From Isoperla grammatica (Eukaryota; Arthropoda; Insecta; Plecoptera; Perlodidae), in the NCBI GenBank assembly GCA_945910005.1, contig OX246747.1, positions 35,250,622 to 35,314,621 on the forward strand: a DNA stretch of 64,000 nucleotides, read 5' to 3'. Shown in pieces: positions 48,666-60,825 of the stretch. The notes under the pieces were generated by a model. The model ran no database searches. It was given only the letters and a program-made list of their open reading frames with translations, and was not told the origin of the DNA. Each line of letters opens with the position of its first letter. Within the stretch, counting starts at the first letter, position 1. A program made the position numbers and the translations under genes.

Positions 48666-50320
48666 TAATGCAATTAATTTTATAACTGAATAACAAGAAT
48701 ATACAAGAAACAATAACTTTGTTTGTAAACGAGTTCGAATAAATTGCAGATTATTCTCTCTTTTCTATCTTACAAGTATTGCGAATGTCTGACAAATAGT
48801 TTTGGCAGACATCTTTCTTGTCGTAACACTGTCGTGGGACGTAAGTTTCTACTTAGACCCCCCCCCCCCCCCCCCCCCAGTGATAAATCATTCCAAATTA
48901 CAGTTAGTTCAAGTTGGCCAATAAATCAACTAACACTGCGCTGCTCTGCACCGACTTACAACTTACAACAAGTTTCGAACACAAAACTTTGGTATTGGAA
49001 TATAAATCCATCTGGCATTAGTTGAAGACGTTACCGGTAGAGCGGGTTGATGCGGACAACGTCTGTTGTAGGGGACAGCGAGATAACTGATAGAGTGCAG
49101 ATATTTTAAGTTTGACACAGTTTGAAGCTCCACTCCCTAGTTATGTGACCACCGCCCAGCATTACAAATATGACTGATTGTTAGAGATCCTTGTAAATGG
49201 TTTTATTTTTTAGCATATTTCGTTTTATTAAATTCAAATTTCGCTGTTGAGCAGTAATTTCAGCTTTTTGGCGGTGTTTCAATTTTAATCTATAAGGGAA
49301 GTCTCATGAGTCTTCAATATGTGTTGAAATATATTAAATAAATAGAGTTTCATGTAAGTAAACAAACCCCGTAATCAAAAAGTGTTTAAAGTAATTAATT
49401 CAATTTCTACAAGGGTTCAAATATTTCGATTTTCTGTTTCCCGCACTATTTTTTTTAAACGGCCTGTGACCTCATTACTTGTATCAAGTCACTGTTTATG
49501 AATAAATTCGCCACTGCCTCCTGGATGAAACAATGAAACTTATTACTCGAGCCGTTGTCAAAACTGGCAAGCGGTTGTCAAATCCTCAGAAAATGAAAAA
49601 CTAAACAAAAGGCGGTCTGATATTATGATATTATTATTGATATTATTATTATTATTATTACTGTTATTATTATTATTTTTACCATTATTATTTATTATTA
49701 TTATATCTTTATTATTATGTATTCTTTCAAGTCAATATTTCACGTATGGTTCTCACTGATAAGATTTGGAAAGAGGAGTTATAGTGTGTATGATTGGCTG
49801 ATTGCATCATACGAAGTAGTGACGCCATGGCCCGTTTTTGCCGCCAAAAGTTAATGGAAAACTTTAACCTCGTTTTTATCAATGAAAATTTGTTCTTAGT
49901 AACACAAATGAAATATGGTTGTGTTTTGCCAGTTGATCCTAATATAGAATAATAATAAAAAAAATACATGAGACTTCCAGGATGTAAGGATTCTACTTAC
50001 GGAATGAAATGCAATTTTTAGTACCCGAGTATGTTATTTATTGATTAATTATCTATTGTTTTAACACAAAATCTGGGGTTTTTGACAGAAATTCGGCGAT
50101 TACGCTACAATTCAACAGCTTCAGTCTTTTTCGTTTTATAACAGTAAAGCTATGCTATTTCGCGTATACACGGGATTTCGTTTTATTTCGCGATTCAAAA
50201 AGACTTTTTTTGGACTCACAACAGACTGTCATGCCAACATATTTCAATTGGTGCTCGTTTCAAGTGATTTCGCGCTATCGCGCATTGCGAAATACAAGGA
50301 TCTCTACTGATTGTGAATAA
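48666..50320. other. Unassigned AT-rich DNA with C-run and ATT run
   Basis: A run of about 20 C bases at 48859-48878 and an ATT/TTA run at 49626-49715. Short frames here are not supported as genes. Confidence 0.5.
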
Positions 50321-52103
50321 TATAGTCGCGTCAAACTAACTTGCAAAGTGTTGTCGTCACAGATTATGTAATAGTGAAGTGACGCGTGGGACAACTACCA
50401 ACCTAAATCTAGTTGCATCTCGTTCTCTTGTCTCAGGTATTGTAGTGATTATATCGCCCGCATGTTGTCGGACGTGGTGGGGTCGCATTCCATTCACGGT
50501 CGGTGCGGTGGACAATAACAATGCAGGTGTCGGGAAATCCCGCAGTGAATACCGTTGAAATGGACCGTGTGGAGTGACCGTCTCTTCTCAGAATTTTAGA
50601 GGACTCCTTGCTTCATACGGCGTGGCCAGTATATAATATGAAATTAATAAACATGATATGATTGTCGGGTTGTCACGGGGGTTAGGAGTGGTCACAGCGA
50701 TGGAGGGAAGCACGAGCAGTAAGGGAGAGTAAATAACAAAATCTCAAGTCTACGTACTGTCAGACTAGTAGTGAGGGATACTATGTAGGTAAGTATCAAA
50801 ACCGCACACAATTAATATTATTTAAATTATTCAACAAGTATGTTATTCGTAACCAACATTTGAAAGAGTTATTGTTTTATTAAATCAATAATTCGTAGTC
50901 ACAATTCAATCAAAATAACAACCCCCTACTTATCAATATTAAAAATATTCATCATGTAGTCTGCGAGGGGCGAGAGAATGCTAATTTAAAATTGTTAAAA
51001 GTAAGAACACTTTGTCATTCCCGGGGAATGAATACGAGTATATTTTCTTCCTCAAATTGACATTTTTTATTGTGAAACATGGTTAGAAAATATTTCACAA
51101 TATTCACATTAAAAAACGAAATTCTAGCAATAATAGTCGATGAAGAAGTTTTCCCATGGGGAAGCATCTTCAACGATGCTGTTTAATCATAAAAGCAAAT
51201 ACCTTACTGAATAAAAGTTCAATCAACGCCACACAAGGGTATTTCGTAAACCACACATATCGATAACTCGAAAACATCTACAAACAAATCTCGACCAATC
51301 GACTAAACAAAAACAAAACCTCACATGTTTCGTTATCAAACTTTGTTTATTTTTTAACATTTCAAGTAGTTATGGAAATGTCACAGTATAATGAAAAGCA
51401 CATTTTTGAAAATTAATATTTTTATCAAAATTTTATAGTTTCACACAAAAGTAATAACAGTTCTCGGTGCATACATAAGCAACATCTCGTCATCGAATGT
51501 AGTGTACACAACAAAGTCAGACGAAGATTTTCCTCCTAGGTCAGTGGACGTAGCTCTGTGAGTCTAGCCTTAGCCCCCCCCCCCCCCCCCAACCCCGGAG
51601 GGGGGAGATTCTAACCGTCTCACAATCAGGTATATATTCTACTTGTTGGCAACATCGCGATGCCGAATCTCAAATACATCTGTCAGGTTTGTCAGCTCAA
51701 TAGACACAACGTCTTCTACACTAACTTGTCTTTTCCACGAGATTCATTTCTTGACTGTTGCCCGCCCAAGTTGTGTATACTTAAGTATATCGTCACCTTA
51801 ATTCATTTAAAGTAAGTTGTTGAATCTTAGTAGAGCAGCTCAATTCAGTTGAGCTGCTATCTTTGTTGGGCTGGGTTTGATGTATATATTATATTTAGTA
51901 CGAACGTGTTGTACTAATTACCGTCCGTAGTAACGGTCGGAATTACCCTCACGTGTTCCCTGTTGTTGGCGGTACCGTCCGCGGCCCGGATGTACCACAC
52001 TATGGCCGGTACACGATTCCATGCAGCTCCATGCATCTCACACTGTTTCCAGTGTAGTCATAGTATTGAATACCTCAGACATCTACTACACAAAAGTACG
52101 ACA
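50321..52103. other. Unassigned DNA
   Basis: A run of about 17 C bases at 51574-51590 with GGAGGGGGGAG just after it. Sequence becomes less AT-rich from about here. No gene is supported. Confidence 0.45.
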
Positions 52104-52302
52104 GGATCGCGTTTCGAACTCACTTTTCGTGGGATGTCAGGCAGCTAGGCCAAGATGGATCAGATACAATAACCCCCCCTAACCTCGGGCAAAGTCACTT
52201 TCGAGCGCAAATCGGTTTGGGGGGGTTATTGTATCTGGTCGATCTTGGCCTAGCTGCCTGACATCCCACGAAAAAAAGTGAGTAGGCTACGAAACGCGAT
52301 CA
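52104..52302. mobile_element. Inverted-repeat element R, arms about 80 bp
   Basis: GATCGCGTTTCGAACTCACT and TCGTGGGATGTCAGGCAGCT in the left arm pair with the right arm ending GAAACGCGATC. CAATAACCCCCC at the inner end pairs with GGGGGGTTATTG. The spacer is about 30 bp. Confidence 0.85.
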
Positions 52303-52308
52303 GCGATA

Positions 52309-52432
52309 CTGTACAATTACCCAATAGTGAGCACTTTTAGTGAGTACTGTTAATTTTACACAATAGTACTCACTATACAGTGCTCACTAAAAGTGCTCAC
52401 TATTGTACAGTACAGTATACTGTACAATTACC
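52309..52432. repeat. Second palindrome next to R
   Basis: CAATAGTGAGCACTTTTAGT pairs with ACTAAAAGTGCTCACTATTG, with AGTACTCACTATACAGTG between. ACTGTACAATTACC occurs at both edges as a direct repeat of 14 bp, which may be a boundary duplication. Confidence 0.75.
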
Positions 52433-52745
52433 AAGCACGATACTTAAGTACCAAACTGTGTAGAAATATCATTTCATTAGGGTTTGTCTTTAGAACCCAC
52501 ATTATGACACCACAAGGTGTGTGATTACCATCTACAATGATGACGTATCATCTTAATGACGTCACTATTGGCTTCAGGGTAGAGGATGTTCTGTATATGA
52601 GCTCCACAGCCTAGCGTTCAATGTCCCACATGACGATACTAAATCACAGCAACAGGCGTCACGAATAAGAAGATAATATTATACTGGTCAACACTGAGCA
52701 AACTTGTCACTAGTGTGACCGGTGGCCTCCATAGGATGAATCTAG
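52433..52745. other. Unassigned DNA
   Basis: Lead-in to the tandem-array block. AATGACGTCACTATTGG near 52556 contains a TGACGTCA palindrome. Confidence 0.4.
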
Positions 52746-53145
52746 CGAACAACTCCACGCTGCAACCACATTTAACCGAACTCTACAGCATCTGGTGCGG
52801 TCATGAAAATACTGAAGATTGCTTCTCGTTACTAGTTCACACTGAAACCACAATTTAACCGAACACTACAGCATCTGGTGGTCATGTAAATACTAAAGAT
52901 TGCTTCTCGTTACTAGTTCACACTGAAACCACAATTTAACCGAACACTACAGCATCTGGTGGTCATGAAAATACTGAAGATTGCTTCTCGTTACTAGTTC
53001 ACACTGAAACCACAATTTAACCGAACACTACAGCATCTGGTGGTCATGTAAATACTAAAGATTGCTTCTCGTTACTAGTTCACACTGAAACCACAATTTA
53101 ACCGAACTCTACAGCATCTGGTGGTCATGAAAAAACTAGATTGCT
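52746..53145. repeat. 81-bp tandem array, about 5 units
   Basis: GAAGATTGCTTCTCGTTACT or its AAAGATT variant starts at 52814, 52895, 52976 and 53057, 81 bp apart. Units alternate between TGAAAATACTGAAG and TGTAAATACTAAAG, giving a 162-bp higher-order repeat. Each unit contains CAATTTAACCGAAC, close to the core of the adjacent 26-bp array. Confidence 0.95.
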
Positions 53146-53174
53146 ACTAATTACAACAACCTTGCGTCCTCAAG

Positions 53175-54335
53175 CCAAGCAAGCCGTTCCAGCAAAGCCC
53201 TTTCAGCAATTTAACCGAGCAAGCCGTTTCAACAATTTAACCGAGCAAGCCGTTCCAACAGTTTAACCGAGCAAGCCCTTTCAGCAATTTAACCGAGCAA
53301 GGCGTCAGCAATTTAACCGAGCAAGCCGTTCCAACAGTTTAACCGAGCAAGCCCTTTTAACAATTTAACCGGACAAGCCCTTTCAGCAATTTAACCTAGC
53401 AAGCCCTTTCAGCAATTTAACCTAGCAAGCCCTTTCAACAATTTAACCGAGCAAGCCGTTCCAGCAATTTAACCAAGCAAGCCGTTCCAGCAATTTAACC
53501 CAGCAAGCCCTTTCAACAATTTAACCGAGCAAGCCCTTTCAGCAATTTAACCGAGCAAGCCGTTCCAACAGTTTAACCGAGCAAGCCCTTTCAACAATTT
53601 AACCGAGCAAGCCGTTCCAGCAATTTAACCGAGCAAGCCCTTTCAACAATTTAACCGAGCAAGCCGTTCCAACAATTGAACCAAGCAAGCCGTTCCAACA
53701 GTTTAACCGAGCAAGCCGTTTCAACAATTTAACCGAGCAAGCCGTTCCAACAGTTTAACCGAGCAAGCCGTTTCAACAATTTAACCGGGCAAGCCATTCC
53801 AGCAATTTAACCGAGCAAGCCGTTCCAACAATTTAACCGAGCAAGCCGTTCCAGCAATTTAACCGAGCAAGCCGTTTCAGCAATTTAACCGAGCAAGCCG
53901 TTCCAACAATTTAACCGAGCAAGCCGTTCCAACAATTTAACCGAGCAAGCCCTTTCAGCAATTAAGCCGAGCAAGCCGTTCCAGCAATTTAACCGAGCAA
54001 GCCGTTTCAGCAATTTAACCGAGCAAGCCGTTCCAGCAGTTTAACCGAGCAAGCCGTTCCAGCAATTGAACCGAGCAAGCCCTTCCAACAATTTAACCGG
54101 GCAAGCCGTTTCAACAATTTAACCGGGCAAGCCATTCCAGCAATTTAACCGAGCAAGCCGTTCCAGCAATTTAACCGAGCAAGCCGTTCCAACAATTTAA
54201 CCGAGCAAGCCATTCCAACAATTTAACCGAGCTAGCCGATGAACAATTTAACCGAGCAAGCCGTTCCAACAATTTAACCGAGCAAGCCATTCCAACAGTT
54301 TAACCGAGCAAGCCTTTTCAGAAATTTAACCGAGC
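53175..54335. repeat. 26-bp minisatellite, about 45 units
   Basis: The unit is CAATTTAACCGAGCAAGCCG plus TTCCAA or variants. Most units vary at only a few positions: CCGTTCC, CCGTTTC, CCCTTTC or CCATTCC, and CAACA, CAGCA or CAACAG. The period is 26, so no reading frame is kept across units. The continuous similarity of units, with no unique spacers, rules out a CRISPR array. Confidence 0.97.
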
Positions 54336-55379
54336 ATGGCCGAGGAAGCTTTGCTAACAGGCAGCTTTGCAAACACGAACCTTTGCAAACAGGACGTGTT
54401 TCAAACAGGAGAGCTTGCTAGACAGTTCCTTGCGTCTTCGTTGTTTGACTTCCAGAACACAAGACCAAATAATGAATTGACGGAACACGAAGCGGTATTG
54501 TGGACGAAGACGGGTCCTACATAATCGGCGAAGAACCAGCAGGAATCCGAGTTAAATGTCGAGTTGAAGATATCTAAAACTGAAAATTGTCTCCAGTATC
54601 ACGATTAGAGAATGACAAGTTTGTTCACGATGCTACCAGGGCGTGGGTCAAAGTGGAAGTGAGACTTTTCTGGTAGAATCGGGAAGAATGGTTCTAGTCT
54701 ATGGGATACCTTCAACAAATCCACAACTGTCTACAATTTCTAGATGTGGAAAACGAACTTTACACAACAGCAGCTCGCCGCCGTGCTACAAGTGAAAACA
54801 TGTGGTTTTACATTGCCAGGCAACGTGACTTGTCTGCGAGGATCGGCAAGAATGATTCGTCTGGACTAGGGATAGCGTCAAACCTTTGAGGTATCCACAA
54901 CGCTTGAAGTGTCCATTTCTTTCTTTCTATTCTTTCTCTTCCAAACGACGTCTACAAGTCATGGAACAAGTCAAAATTAGATAGTGATTCTTCTTTTGCG
55001 ATAAGCTGGCGACAATTGTTCTGGTCTTGTTGTTGTTGTAGTGTTGTGGAGGAATTTAAGATGGATTTAACAATGGCGCCATGAAAAGCTACGACAGAGT
55101 GTAATTTGAAGTTACCGAGTTTGTTGATTAAATCGAACGGCTGTTAAAAGGTTAGTTTCGCAAGTAGGTCCATGATAACCTGAAAAATTTTGTCGCACAC
55201 AATCGACGAAACTGTTCCGACTACGAGGGAGCGATTCATTTAAACGGAATACGTCAATTACTTATCGACAAGAGCAGCAGAGATTTGAACTTGAATCAAA
55301 ACACATTTCCAGCTAACGATCGCGTCTAACTGCTAAACGCGTCTGGTTATTTATGAAGCATGCACCAACCCTTATAGAT
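54336..55379. repeat. Degenerate repeats after the 26-bp array
   Basis: GCTTTGCAAACA and CTTTGCAAACAGG recur at the left. GGGAAGAATGGTTCTAGTCT with GGGATACCTTCAAC near 54690 is echoed by GGCAAGAATGATTCGTCTGG with GGGATAGCGTCAAAC near 54845, so an old unit of roughly 155 bp is likely. No gene is supported; short frames do not extend across units. Confidence 0.5.
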
Positions 55380-55553
55380 TTGGGTTCGGTCTTACAGTGT
55401 CCGAATAACTATTAATTCGTCGATTAATTGCTTATTCGTCGAATAACTTGTTTTCTCCATGTCTACCACCAATCAAAACCCTTGAAATTCTCCAAATAGA
55501 ATAGGTGGTACAAATAACTTTCTTATTTAGGAGATTGTAAGACCGGCTCCTAG
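55380..55553 (+). mobile_element. MITE A, copy 6
   Basis: GGTCTTACAGTGTCC at the left, TTATTCGTCGAATAACTTGT, ACCAATCAAAACCCTTGAAA and AGATTGTAAGACCGGCTCCT at the right. It carries an internal duplication of the ATTCGTCGA word near 55416 and 55433. Confidence 0.9.
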
Positions 55554-57349
55554 AACTATAAGAGCACTATTCAAGTCGCAGGACTACCTAGTAAGTATCT
55601 TAGAGGTAGCATGCCTACACCTTTAAGAAATCTACAAAACAGCCCCGAAGGTGACGAATGTTTTATTGAAATTAAAGCTGTCCCCACAGCAATGAATCGA
55701 ATAATTACCTCCACTATTCAAGTAGGCTGTGGTAGGTCTATACTGGACGCGTCACCAAAGCAACGTTCTGATGGATGGTCGAGACAATCTCTTCAAGTTT
55801 TCGTTGCGGCTTCCCAAACAACGACAACACAACATCTGTAGCGACCAACTACAAACAGTTTACGGACGCCGCGTCGACCTTGAGATCAATCCGAAGGTCA
55901 CGAGACTCGGGGTTGGGAGTTGCCGCTCCCATCCCTTCGTCTCTTGTGCTCGGACTGAGATCGCTGTCTAAGCTGTGCCCGTTGTGGAAACTTATGTGTT
56001 CGTCTCTAGACGTGGTGTGCACTGCGGAGTGACAGTGGTCGTATATGGACGTGGTGTGTACTGCGCCAGCGTGTCTAGCGTTCAACACGTTGAAGAGAAA
56101 TCATCAGCACGTTAGTTTTTTATTTTGGCTTTGGTCTCACGTACATCATTCCTTACGATGCATTTAACGAGTGTGCGCCATTGAATGCAACAAATAGACG
56201 ATGCACATGACTGTACCGTCGTCAAGTTTTGTTAAACCCTTGTTTGTTGTCATCATCAAGACCAATGTTATTCCACCAGGGAACCTCCGAAACAATTGAA
56301 AACTTCCACGACAGAGAACACAATAGACCTAACCGATATTTCCGTGACATCATCGGTCGTGGCGTAAGTATGACGTCACAGACCATCGTGTTCCGTCCCT
56401 CGTCGAGAGAGAGCACTGCTTCGACTAGATTCCAACACACGTCGTCAGAGCGACGATTGGAGTTCAGCGAAACCTCAGATTTACTTTCGATGTTCTTTTT
56501 CGCCAAATTCATTGTTCTACAGACAATAAAGAGTGACTTCCCAGCCCACTTCAAGAATCTGCGCACATACTGGGCTACAACGTTTACCCAATCAAAAAGC
56601 GCCCTAAATGTGGTGAAAATTGTTTGCTTTAGGTGGCTTCTACTGAAGTTGGGGTGGCAAAATACCCCAGACCGTCATTAAACTGTCAATTGCTGCATCA
56701 TTTTCAAAGCTCAGCTTTACGGACTGTATGCAATGAATTGGAGGAATCCACCCCCCCCCCCCCCCGTACCGTACCCTGTAGTGAAAGATCACAGGTAGCA
56801 TAATCAGTCGTAAGAGGAAGATTGTAACTTAATACGGATCATGTTTTAGTCGGGCTCCAGCGTATTGATTGATTTTGTTCGATGTCACATCGTGTGCTCA
56901 TTGTTAGCTGTTGGCTTACGAGTCGAACACGGAACTTGCCTAGCCAATACGCAGTCACCATCATCATTGTTGAACCCTGACCCCTCTCTTACTCTGAAGA
57001 CTGCTAAACAACCCACGTGCATGAACTAAAGGCTCATGTCTCGGAAGAATCGTGGCAACATAACTAGCAACAAGTCGACAACAATTGTGTGTGTCCAATT
57101 CTTCTTTATTACAAGTCACAGCAGACCAACTAGCACCAGTGTAGTTCGCCGAGTACCCGTTGACAACAGATCGTCCGAGCGCTCACATCGACCTCAACAG
57201 GTGGTAAGTGGAACCTAGTCGAGGATGTGAGGACAGGCTCACTTGACACAACTCTCAACGTCGTGGTGTAGATCTACGAAATATTGTCATCTCAACTATC
57301 CTTGCCTAAAGGTAATATCGTTAGAACATCTTTGATGACGTCAAAATTT
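55554..57349. other. Unassigned, less AT-rich DNA
   Basis: The longest non-repeat open frame of the window is here: 150 codons at 56229-56681 on the plus strand, overlapped by a 114-codon minus frame at 56222-56566. Neither has a domain, signal or composition I recognise, and overlapping frames on both strands argue against either. A run of about 16 C bases lies at 56750-56765. I do not call a gene, though an exon cannot be excluded. Confidence 0.4.
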
Positions 57350-58327
57350 CACGAACCAACGGAAATGAACATTGGGGCACACAGACAACAAAGAAACGTT
57401 TCTCACTCTAAAGCGATTTTGGTTTTGGTGGTTGGAAATATCCGAATGAAAATCTACCATACGAATGAGGCAATGATTTCTCCAGCCGTCGTAATAAGGG
57501 CCTTGCTTGAAACCTTTGGATGGCAACAGAAAGATGTTGGAAAAGCTTGGACGATGTAGACGAAGTAAATGTTTACAAGACTATGAGAAGAGAGAACCAA
57601 CCAACGGAAATGAACAATGAGGCACACAGACAACAAAGAAACGTTTCTCACTCTAAAGCGATTTTGGTTTTGGTGGTTGGAAATATCCGAATGAAAATCT
57701 ACCATACGAATGTGGCAATGATTTCTCCGGCAATCGTAATAAGGGCCTAGCTTGAAACCTTTGGATGGCAACAGAAAGATGTTGGAAAAGCTTGGACGAT
57801 GTAGACGAAATAAATGTTTACAAGACTATGAGAAGAGAGAACCAACCAACGGAAATGAACATTGAGGCACACAGACAACAAAGCAACGTTTCTCACTCTA
57901 AAGCGATTTTGGTTTTGGTGGTTGGAAATATCCGAATGAAAATCTACCATACGAATGTGGAAACGATTTCTCCAGCCGTCGTAATAAGGGCCTAGCTTGA
58001 AACCTTTGGATGGCAACAGAAAGATGTTGGAAAAGCTTGGACGATGTAGACGAAGTAAATGTTTACAAGACTATGAGAAGAGAGAACCAACCAACGGAAA
58101 TGAACATTGAGGCACACAGTCAACGAAGCAACGTTTCTCCCTCTAAAGCGATTTTGGTTTTGGTGGTTGGAAATACCCGAATGAAAATCTACCATACGAA
58201 TGTGGAAACGATTTCTCCAGCCGTCGTAATAAGGGCCTTGCTTGAAACCTTTGGATGGCAACAGAAAGATGTTGGAAAAGCTTGGACGATGTAGACGAAG
58301 TAAATGTTTACAAGACTATGAGAAGAG
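57350..58327. repeat. 245-bp tandem array, 4 units
   Basis: GGAAATGAACA begins comparable positions at 57361, 57606, 57851 and 58096, exactly 245 bp apart, with very high identity. Each unit has open frames of 75-95 codons on both strands, but 245 is not a multiple of three, so frames cannot run through. The frames are conserved only because the DNA is. Confidence 0.97.
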
Positions 58328-59040
58328 TAAAGAATAATAAGTAGTTTGATTATGAGACATACCTCGCTACTGTGTGGAAAGAAACAAGTAGGCATCATTG
58401 ATGGTCTAGACTTTTAGAATGTCGAGATTTACCTGGACAAAGTAAACTGAACTTCATGGAACACACCGAAGACAAATTCGATGGAAACCGAAGCAGACAA
58501 GAGCAATTTACGACACCATTGGGTTTAAAATTTTAAACCCAATGACGACACAGTCCTGTCGAAACTGGGAGGGATTTCAAGATGGCAGAAATGGTGTAAT
58601 TACGAACCCTCCCTTTACGACTGTGCCTGGCCAATGTAGATTCTTCCCCTGATCTATAAGAAGCGTCGTCGTTGAAACGTCGAGATTGGCGTGGGCGGTG
58701 GCGTTTGAATATTTCGACAACGTTGCCATTTTCGGAACGTCCTCGGTTCGAATCTCTCCCTAATTTGCCTGCCGACTGTTTTGCACGAGAGCGTCTGGTG
58801 GTGGTTTTATTGTTTCAAGGGTGGATGACAGAGTAGATTTCTTCCGTACGTCGTCCAGATTTGGTTGCACTTAATTTATCCAACATCGTTTTCAGTCGTT
58901 GCGGACGTCTTCGGTTCGAATCTCTACTTTGATGTTTTGTCTCAGTCGACGCACGAGAGGGTTGTCTACTAGTTTTTGGACTATATTCTTTCAAGGTTGG
59001 AAAGTAGGGCGTTGAAGTGATCTGGATCCAAATATGCTGT
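58328..59040. other. Complex DNA with a palindrome and a diverged duplication
   Basis: Holds the perfect 28-bp palindrome at 58517-58544. CTCGGTTCGAATCTCT near 58732 and TTCGGTTCGAATCTCT near 58909, each followed by GCACGAGAG and TTTCAAGG words, mark two diverged units about 175 bp apart. Confidence 0.55.
58517..58544. repeat. Perfect 28-bp palindrome
   Basis: CATTGGGTTTAAAA followed directly by its exact reverse complement, with no spacer. Confidence 0.95.
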
Positions 59041-60003
59041 AAGGTGGGTACGCTGATGTGATGGATCGACATGGAATGACGGTCCACACTGCGTAGATTC
59101 AGGTTTGACATTCAACTCTCACGTTTCAAGGTCAGAGGGTGGACTTACAATGGACGGCACTACACGTAGATACTCTCTCGACATGGAATGACGACCCACA
59201 CTTCGTAGATTCAAGTTTGAATCTACGTTCAACTCTCGTGTTTCAAGGTCAGAAGGTAGACTGACAATGGACGGCACTAGATGTAGATACCCTCTCGACA
59301 TGAAATGGAGACCCACACTTCGTAGATTCAAGTTTGAATCTACGTTCAACTCTCGTGTTTCAAGGTCAGAAGGTAGACTTACAATGGACGGCACTAGATG
59401 TAAATACTCTCTCTACATGGAATGACGGACCACACTGCGTAGATTCAGGTTTGACGTTCAACTCTCGTGTTTCAAGGTCAGAAGGTTGACTTACAATGGA
59501 CGGCACTAGATGTAGATACTCTCTCGACATGGAATGACGGCCCACACTGCGTAGATTCAGGTTTGACGTTCAACTCTCGTGTTTCAAGGTCAGAAGGTAG
59601 ACTTACAATGGACGGCACTAGACGTAGATACTCTCTCGACATGGAATGATGGCCCACACTGCGTAGATTCAGGTTTGACATTCAACTCTCACGTTTCAAG
59701 GTCAGAAGGTTGACTTACAATGGATAGCACTAGATGTAAATACTCTCTCGACATGGAATGACGGTCCACACTGCGTAGATACAGCTTTGACGTTCAACTC
59801 TCGTGTTTCAAGGTCAGAAGGTTGACTTACAATGGATAGCACTAGATGTAAATACTCTCTCGACATGGAATGACGGTCCACACTGCGTAGATACAGCTTT
59901 GACGTTCAACTCTCGTGTTTCAAGGTCAGAAGGTAGACTTACAATAGACGGCACTAGATGTAGATACTTTCTCGACGTGATATGGCGACCCACACTGCGA
60001 AGA
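59041..60003. repeat. 112/117-bp tandem array, about 9 units
   Basis: The ACATGGAATGACG block recurs at about 59071, 59183, 59300, 59417, 59529, 59641, 59753, 59865 and 59977. Intervals are 112 bp except two of 117 bp. The 117-bp units have five extra bases that turn GATTCAGGTTTGACGTTC into the hairpin GATTCAAGTTTGAATC. TTTCAAGGTCAGAAGGT is the most conserved word. Short frames are shadows. Confidence 0.96.
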
Positions 60004-60490
60004 TACAAGTTTTCCCTACACGTCTGCGTGGCAACATCCTTTTTGGTCGATGTACGGCGAGTGTATTTGCACTGGTTGATTAAAAAATTGATAAACAAAA
60101 AACAAATAAAGATAATGCAACTAAATATAGTTTAGGTTGTAGACCATGAGATCGAGCTGAAGTCGAATCTTACCAGAATAGGGGTCCTGGGCGACTATGG
60201 CCGTAGTGTCTCGTTTCCCAAGGTCAGAAGGTCACAATGGACGACACTGGAATCGCGCTTGACACGGAATGGCGACCAAGACTGCGTAGACACAAAGTTG
60301 ACCCTGAAGTGTCACCAGTTTCAAGGTCAGAAGGTCAGACACGCAATGGCGGTGCGGTGCGTCGAGAGAGCCCTCGTCGGTCACGGAATGATGACCTAAA
60401 CTAAAGCGATGTACAAAAGACCGATACTGTAGTGAGACGGCCAATCACGTCTCACTGTCTCCCGCCTACACAGTTTCAAGGTCAGCTGAA
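60004..60490. repeat. Degenerate right flank of the 112-bp array
   Basis: AAGGTCAGAAGGTCACAATG near 60220, TTTCAAGGTCAGAAGGTCAG near 60311 and TTTCAAGGTCAGCTG near 60473 show older, longer and diverged units, typical of array edges. Confidence 0.75.
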
Positions 60491-60731
60491 CACGAGGATG
60501 GTCACCTCTTCCACACTGGGCGCTTTCTAAGCTCTTTGTAGAGTTTGATGTGCGGCTGACGAGGCCCCAATTTTCAAATCGATGACTACAAACACTGTAA
60601 TTTTTTATAACGACATTTTGATAGACATTGTGTCCAACTTTTGATTTCCATAACTACGTAAATAAACAAAATATTGTTTTTAAATTGTCTTATTTTTTAT
60701 CCACAGCATGTTTAATAAATTATAATTTAGT
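60491..60731. other. Unassigned DNA
   Basis: Nothing recognised. Confidence 0.4.
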
Positions 60732-60825
60732 CCAAGGTCTACTTGATCTCCGCCTAGCGGAGGCTCGTCGAACTCCTTAGGACTTCGACGAGCCGCTGCC
60801 AGGCGGAGATCAAGTAGTCCTTTGG
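60732..60825. repeat. Hairpin element T, 94 bp
   Basis: CCAAGGTCTACTTGATCTCC and its partner GGAGATCAAGTAGTCCTTTGG-type right arm, then CGCCTAGCGG and GGCTCGTCGAA/TTCGACGAGCC, pair along nearly the full length around a short CTCCTTAGGA centre. Confidence 0.85.

Noticed and set aside
53175..54335. Regular short repeats resembling a CRISPR array
   Set aside because: The period is 26 bp and units are similar along their whole length. There are no unique spacers and no cas-like genes, and the DNA is animal-like.
56222..56681. 150-codon plus-strand and 114-codon minus-strand frames
   Set aside because: They overlap on opposite strands, have no recognisable domain, and lie in sequence between satellites. 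Kept only as an unassigned stretch.
57284..58294. Repeated short proteins beginning MATERCWKSLDD or MPSKGFK
   Set aside because: They are frames within 245-bp satellite units. The period breaks the frame and nothing extends across units.
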